A program made the translations under genes and the position numbers. Positions 59,599 to 64,000 of a DNA stretch of 64,000 bases are shown here, one piece after another. Positions within the stretch are counted from its first letter, which is position 1; each line of letters opens with the position of its first letter. Origin of the DNA: Sulfitobacter faviae (GTDB taxonomy: Bacteria; Pseudomonadota; Alphaproteobacteria; Rhodobacterales; Rhodobacteraceae); assembly GCF_029870955.1 (NCBI RefSeq), contig NZ_PGFQ01000001.1:2542001-2606000 (forward strand), given 5' to 3'. The notes beneath the pieces are model-generated. The model saw nothing but the letters and a program-made list of their open reading frames with translations. It searched no databases and was not told the origin of the DNA.

Positions 59599-60329
59599 AT
59601 GACCCCTTGGCCGGAAGGCTATGGCCGGCGCGTCTATGACACGCTCGATTCCACCCTCTCAGAGGCGGCGCGGTTACAGCAAGAGCTGACCGCGCCGACT
59701 TGGATCTTGGCACTGGAGCAGACGGCGGCGCGCGGGCGTCGGGGCCGGAGCTGGGCCACACCCCGCGGCAATTTCGCGGCCACCCTGATGATGCCGCGCA
59801 AAGAGCCGCCGGGCGTCGCCGCGCTGCGCTCTTTCGTGGCCTCGCTCGCGCTCTATCGCGCATTCGTCGCAGTGACGGGGCGGGAGGACGCTTTTGCGCT
59901 CAAGTGGCCGAATGACGTTCTGCTGCGCGGCGGCAAGGTCGCCGGCATCTTGCTGGAGAGCGTGGGTGAACATCTGGCCATCGGCATCGGCGTGAACCTT
60001 GCGCATGGACCGGCGGCGGGCAGCCTTGAGCCCCGCGCGTTGCCTGCGGTGACCCTGCGCGAGGCGGGGGGAACGTGCGCGCGGAAGAGTTCCTTGACGT
60101 GCTTGCGCGGGAATACGCCGGTCTGGAAGAGCAGTTCACGACCTATGGGTTCAGCACGATCCGCAGCGCATGGCTCGCCCATGCCGCGCGGCTCGGAGAG
60201 GTCATTACCGCGCGCACCATGCGCGACGAGATGACCGGCGTTTTCGAAGATGTAGACAGCGCAGGCAATCTGATCCTGCGCACCCGCGACGGCCCGGTGC
60301 CCATCACCGCGGCGGACGTGTTTTTCTAG
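59599..60329 (+). CDS. birA: Biotin-[acetyl-CoA-carboxylase] ligase (one-base deletion)
   Basis: Biotin protein ligase, which activates biotin and transfers it to the Lys of carboxylase biotinyl domains (such as MccA in this window). Motifs: ARGRRGRSWATPRGNF (biotinyl-AMP loop) and KWPNDVLLRGGKVAGILLE. After LREAGG the frame shifts; EFLDVLAREYAGLEE and the SH3-like end NLILRTRDGPVPITAADVFF continue elsewhere. One G restored in the run 60066-60071 gives 243 residues. No N-terminal winged helix, so no repressor function. The start at 59599 gives the family N-terminus WPEGYGRR. Confidence 0.92.
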
Positions 60330-60350
60330 AATCGGGGGAGGGGAGGCAGC

Positions 60351-61126
60351 ATGCTTCTGGCAATCGACTGCGGCAATACCAACACCGTGTTCTCTATCTG
60401 GGACGGGGATGCGTTCATCGCCACATGGCGCACGTCGACCGAATGGAAACGCACTGCCGACCAGTACTACGTTTGGCTCAATACATTGATGCGGCTCCAG
60501 AATATCGACGCCGACATCACAGATATGATCATCAGCTCGACGGTGCCGCGGGTGGTGTTCAACCTGCGCGTTCTGGGGGATCGTTACTTTAACACGCGAC
60601 CTTTCGTTGTTGGAAAGCCGGGCTGCGCACTGCCCATCGACGTGCGTGTGGACGAGGGGACGCAGGTCGGACCGGACCGGTTGGTGAACACCGTGGCAGG
60701 CTATGACCTCTATGGCGGCGACCTGATCGTGGTGGATTTCGGCACGGCCACGACCTTTGACGTGGTGGCCGATGACGGGGCATATATCGGGGGGTGATCG
60801 CGCCGGGGGTGAACCTCAGCCTAGAGGCGCTGCACAACGCCGCCGCCGCTTTGCCGCATGTCGATATCTCGAAACCGCCGTCGGTGATTGGCACCAATAC
60901 GGTGGCCTGCATGCAGTCCGGTGTCTTTTGGGGTTATGTCGGACTGGTTCGTGAGATATGTGAGCGGATAAGGGCGGAACGTGCAAGACCCATGCGCGTT
61001 ATCGCCACGGGGGGTCTGGCACCGCTGTTTCAGCAGGCAGTCGACCTGTTCGATGATTATCAAGATGAACTCACGATGCACGGGCTGACCGTGATCCACG
61101 ATTACAATAAGGACAAAGCTGAATAA
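60351..61126 (+). CDS. coaX: Type III pantothenate kinase (one-base deletion)
   Basis: Phosphorylates pantothenate in the first step of coenzyme A synthesis. LAIDCGNTNTVFSIWDGD is the N-terminal phosphate motif; VGPDRLVNTVAG and VVDFGTATTFDVV follow. The frame stops after AYIGG; IAPGVNLSLEALHNAAAAL continues in the next frame. Restoring one G in the run 60789-60794 gives IGGVIAPG, a conserved motif, and 258 residues. As the only pantothenate kinase in view, a genuine loss would likely be lethal. rnj starts one base after the stop. Confidence 0.93.
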
Positions 61127-61127
61127 T

Positions 61128-62795
61128 ATGAGCAGCGAACGATTTATCTATCTGCCCCTCGGTGGGGCGGGTGAAATTGGCATGAACGCCTATGTCTATG
61201 GCTACGGTAAGCCCGGGAAAGAGCGGCTGATCGTCGTCGACATCGGTGTCGCCTTTCCGGATATGGACAGCACGCCGGGCGTGGACCTGATCCTGCCCGA
61301 CATCACTTGGCTGAAAGAACGCCGCGATCAGATCGAGGCGATCTTTATCACCCACGCCCACGAAGATCACATCGGTGCCATTGCGCATTCCTATGAGGTG
61401 CTGAAGGCGCCGATCTATGCGCGCGCCTTTACCGCCAATATCGCCCGCCGGAAGATGTCCGAACACGGCCATCCCGAGGATGCGGTCACCACCGTCAGCG
61501 CATGGCCCGAGCAGATCACCGCAGGCCCGTTCAAAGTGGGCTTCCTGCCGATCTCGCATTCGATCCCCGAATCCTCCGCCATGGTCATCGACACGCCCGA
61601 GGGGCGCACGATCCACTCCGGCGACTTCAAGATCGACCGCACGCCGGGTGTCGGCGAAGCCTTTGACGACGCGCTTTGGGCCGAGGTCTGCAAGGATGGC
61701 GTGAAGGCGTTGATCTGCGACAGCACGAATGTCTTCTCTGCCCATCCCGGTCGCTCCGAAGCCACCGTGGGCCCGGAGATCGAAAAGCTCGTGAGCAGCG
61801 CCGAGGGGATGGTCGTCGCCACCACCTTCGCCTCCAACGTGGCGCGGGTCAAAACGCTGGCCGAAGCCGGTGCGCGGGCAGGGCGGTCTATCGTGCTCTT
61901 GGGCCGGGCGATGAACCGCATGGTCGAAGCCTCGATCCAGACCGGTGTGATGAAAGACTTCCCGCCCGTCATCTCGCCCGAGAATGCCCGCGCCATCCCG
62001 CGCGAGAACCTGATGTTGCTGGTCACAGGCAGCCAAGGGGAACGCCGCGCGGCCTCGGCGCAACTGGCCCGGGGCAAGTATCAGGGGATCGAATTGAAAG
62101 AGGGCGATCTCTTCCTCTTTTCGTCGAAAACCATTCCGGGCAATGAGCGTGGCGTGATCGGCATCATCAACCAGTTCTCGGAAAAGGGCGTGGATGTCGT
62201 TGATGACTCCTCGGGCCTCTACCACGTTTCGGGCCATGCCAACCGCCCCGATCTTGAAACGCTGCATGCCATCGTGAAGCCTCAGGTCCTGATCCCCATG
62301 CATGGGGAGCATCGCCACCTGCGCGAACACGTCAAGATCGCCGATGCCAAGGGCATCACCGGCGTTCTGGCTGTGAACGGCATGATGGTGGATCTGTCGG
62401 GCAACCAGCCCAAGGTGGTCGAACATGTCGACACGGGCCGCATGTATCTAGACGGTTCGGTTCAGGTCGGCGCGCTGGATGGTGTGATCCGCGACCGTAT
62501 CCGCATGGCGCTGAACGGCCATGCCACGGTGACGCTGATCCTCGATACCGATGACGAGCCTTTGGGTGAGCCTTGGGTCGATCTGATGGGCCTGCCGGAA
62601 ACGGGCCGCTCCAACGCGCCGCTCGTCGATGTGCTGGAACAAGACCTCAGCCAATGGCTGAACCGTCAGAAAGCCGCAACCCTGCGGGATGACGACAAGC
62701 TGAATGACGGTTTGAAAAAGGTCGCGCGGCAGTCGTCCTATGACGAAATCGGCAAGAAGCCCGAAGTCACCGTGGTGGTCAGCCGTCTGAGCTGA
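61128..62795 (+). CDS. rnj: Ribonuclease J (metallo-beta-lactamase fold)
   Basis: A 555-residue beta-CASP ribonuclease for mRNA decay and rRNA maturation. The zinc motif is THAHEDHIGAI (HxHxDH). Others are LPISHSIPESSAMVI, IHSGDFKIDR, the beta-CASP part with VTGSQGERRAASAQLARG, and VSGHANRPDLETLHAIVKPQ with PMHGEHRHLREH carrying the last His ligands. Length is typical for alphaproteobacterial RNase J. The 3' end overlaps a convergent hypothetical gene by 17 bases. Confidence 0.94.
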   Translation: MSSERFIYLPLGGAGEIGMNAYVYGYGKPGKERLIVVDIGVAFPDMDSTPGVDLILPDITWLKERRDQIEAIFITHAHEDHIGAIAHSYEVLKAPIYARAFTANIARRKMSEHGHPEDAVTTVSAWPEQITAGPFKVGFLPISHSIPESSAMVIDTPEGRTIHSGDFKIDRTPGVGEAFDDALWAEVCKDGVKALICDSTNVFSAHPGRSEATVGPEIEKLVSSAEGMVVATTFASNVARVKTLAEAGARAGRSIVLLGRAMNRMVEASIQTGVMKDFPPVISPENARAIPRENLMLLVTGSQGERRAASAQLARGKYQGIELKEGDLFLFSSKTIPGNERGVIGIINQFSEKGVDVVDDSSGLYHVSGHANRPDLETLHAIVKPQVLIPMHGEHRHLREHVKIADAKGITGVLAVNGMMVDLSGNQPKVVEHVDTGRMYLDGSVQVGALDGVIRDRIRMALNGHATVTLILDTDDEPLGEPWVDLMGLPETGRSNAPLVDVLEQDLSQWLNRQKAATLRDDDKLNDGLKKVARQSSYDEIGKKPEVTVVVSRLS

Positions 62796-63441
62796 CCTCC
62801 GCCTCACCGCTGCACATATAGACCGCGCCGCCCACCGCTACCACGCTTACCCCCGTGGCCGCAAGGGCGGCGGGGGTCGACAGGGCAGTGGCTAGCGTGC
62901 TGCCTGTCGTCGCCAAATTGGCGCTGAGGGCAGAGGCCCCTCCCGTCAAAATGAACGCCCCCGATTTATGCGCCACGGCGCGGAGGTTGTCCGGCTGGCT
63001 GAGCCTGTCAACGGCGGAGCGCGCGATGTTCTTGCTGATCTCGACAGTCTCTTCCTTGGTGGTGTTCACCCGCTCGCAGAAAGTCTTCTTGCAATAGCCG
63101 CGATAGTTCCGCGCGCCGGGGATCAAGAAGTGCCCGTCTTCGGGCGTGGCGGTCAGGCAGTAGCCGTCGATCTGATCCAGCGGCACAGTGGTGGCGAGGT
63201 AGTCGAACAGCACCCCGCTGTCGCAGGCGGGCGGCGTGCCCCAAAGCTTGCTCCACTTCCGCGCAGGCCAATTCATCAGACGCTCGCGGGTGCCGACTTC
63301 TTCGGCGAAATTGGCGAAATTCTCGGCCTCCACCACAACTTCGGCGCCATTGACCTCGGCCCGGCAGCGTTCGGCGCTGGCGGGGGCGGCGGTAAGGGCG
63401 GTCAGGGCAAGGGCGAGGGCGAAGAGGGCGGGGCGCAGCAT
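62779..63441 (-). CDS. Exported hypothetical protein with C-terminal hydrophobic region
   Basis: A 220-residue protein with a signal peptide (MLRPALFALALALTALTAAP, cleavage after ASA). The mature N-terminal domain has five or six Cys residues (CRAEVNG, PPACDSG, GYCLTATPEDGH, GYCKKTFCER), likely disulfide-bonded. Residues 150-215 are Ala/Ser/Thr-rich and end in a hydrophobic helix ALAATGVSVVAVGGAVYMC. Start chosen at 63441, which gives a clean signal peptide. I do not recognise the family. It converges on rnj. Confidence 0.7.
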   Translation of the reverse strand: MLRPALFALALALTALTAAPASAERCRAEVNGAEVVVEAENFANFAEEVGTRERLMNWPARKWSKLWGTPPACDSGVLFDYLATTVPLDQIDGYCLTATPEDGHFLIPGARNYRGYCKKTFCERVNTTKEETVEISKNIARSAVDRLSQPDNLRAVAHKSGAFILTGGASALSANLATTGSTLATALSTPAALAATGVSVVAVGGAVYMCSGEAEVSSDG

Positions 63442-63483
63442 GATGGTCCTATCCGAGGGGTTTCCTCTCACATAGCACAGACG

Positions 63484-63516
63484 AAAAAGCCGCCAATCCC
63501 GGCGGGGATCGGCGGC
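63484..63516 (-). terminator. Rho-independent terminator of the helicase gene
   Basis: On the minus strand GCCGCCGATCCC pairs with GGGATTGGCGGC (63489-63516 region, one G-T pair) around CGCC, followed by TTTTT (63488-63484). It lies 26 bases past the stop of the gene at 63542. Confidence 0.85.
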
Positions 63517-63541
63517 GAATTCATGCCCGCGGTGGCGGGGT

Positions 63542-64000
63542 TCAGATGCGTTCGCGGAAGCTTAGACCGATGAAGTCTGGCGTGTGATCGCCCAGACCGA
63601 CGACACGGTTGTCATTGCCGCCCCGTTTGTCGCCCCGGCCACGTCCGCCGCGCGACTTCTTCTCGTCCTTGTTGCCGCGGCCCGACTTGCGCTCGTCCTG
63701 CGTGGCCTCTGCCTTTTCGGGCTGCGCTTTATCGTCGGTTTTGGCGTCGACCTTGGTCTCAGCCTTCTCGGCCTGCGGTTGCTTGCCCTCGGCGGGGGCC
63801 TCGACGGGCTTGTCGGCCTTGCGGCTGCGCGAGCGGGTCCGTTTGGGCTTGTCATCGGACTTGGCCGGTGCGTCGGAGGTCTCCTCGGCGGGTTTGGCTT
63901 TGCCAAGCGGGTTTTCGATGCGCGGGATTTCCTTTTGCACCAGACGCTCGACATCCTCGAAGTTCTTCTCGTCGCGCGGCTGGCAGATCATGATCGCCTT
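63542..64000 (-). CDS. C-terminal part of a DEAD-box RNA helicase (RhlE-like), 5' end outside the window
   Basis: The last 152 residues of a gene reading in from beyond the right edge. KAIMICQPRDEKNFEDVERL and VQKEIPRIENP match the end of the helicase C-terminal domain of RhlE-type DEAD-box proteins. A disordered tail follows, rich in Lys, Glu, Ala and Pro, then an Arg/Gly/Asn-rich basic part (RGGRGRGDKRGGNDN) that would bind RNA, and the close LGDHTPDFIGLSFRERI. The catalytic core is not visible, so the identity is from the tail only. Confidence 0.75.
   Translation of the reverse strand, partial: KAIMICQPRDEKNFEDVERLVQKEIPRIENPLGKAKPAEETSDAPAKSDDKPKRTRSRSRKADKPVEAPAEGKQPQAEKAETKVDAKTDDKAQPEKAEATQDERKSGRGNKDEKKSRGGRGRGDKRGGNDNRVVGLGDHTPDFIGLSFRERI

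Overview
The window is about 64 kb of GC-rich chromosomal DNA from an alphaproteobacterium, most likely of the Rhodobacterales / Roseobacter group. The grounds are an nuoA-N operon interleaved with small accessory genes (DUF5337, DUF5333, lipoproteins) and followed by birA, coaX and an RNase J gene, a complete leucine-degradation (liu) operon, and alphaproteobacterial-style pntAB and glmU-glmS. I cannot name a genus with confidence. No rRNA, tRNA, CRISPR array, prophage or intact insertion sequence was seen; the only mobile-element relative is a degenerate REP-associated transposase-like gene.

Layout. 1-3.1 kb: 3' part of a peptidase C26 gene, a RAYT-like gene, a short-chain dehydrogenase and an outer-membrane protein. 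3.3-8.8 kb: the proton-translocating transhydrogenase pntAB, a DUF3422 membrane protein and a YeeE/YedE transporter. 9-20.1 kb: a peptide-type ABC transporter in two divergent arms (substrate-binding protein and two permeases leftward; a fused double ATPase rightward), the latter leading into argE, an FAD oxidoreductase and two tandem M20 amidohydrolases. 20.2-30.5 kb: envelope and cofactor genes (glycosyltransferase, waaA, moaA, lipoprotein, AlkD-like protein, glmS, glmU, gph, a DegT-type aminotransferase and a PPOX-like protein). 30.5-40.9 kb: the liu operon (ivd, three small or unrelated genes, acyl-CoA synthetase, mccB, mccA, GST, HMG-CoA lyase, methylglutaconyl-CoA hydratase), which can take isovaleryl-CoA to acetyl-CoA and acetoacetate. 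41-59.6 kb: the complex I operon nuoABCDEFGHIJKLMN with about nine interspersed non-canonical genes, three of them very short. 59.6-64 kb: birA, coaX, rnj, an exported hypothetical protein, and the C-terminus of a probable DEAD-box helicase.

Two things stand out. First, nine conserved genes (pntB, dppB-like, waaA, moaA twice, glmS, mccA, nuoF, birA, coaX) each read as two overlapping frames, and every break is explained by the loss of one base in or beside a G or C run. This looks like a systematic consensus error, so I annotate these as single genes across the break. Second, the nuo operon encodes a set of accessory proteins: a NuoE with a long acidic linker and a helix-hairpin-helix tail, a two-TM protein carrying a paralogous copy of that tail, two lipoproteins, an exported DUF5333 protein, a Cys-free carboxymuconolactone-decarboxylase-like protein, and tiny hydrophobic ORFs of 57 and 25 residues. 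Together they are the best candidate here for a poorly described system: lineage-specific complex I subunits or assembly factors. A further item is a two-palindrome intergenic element present twice, after pntB and after nuoJ, in opposite order.
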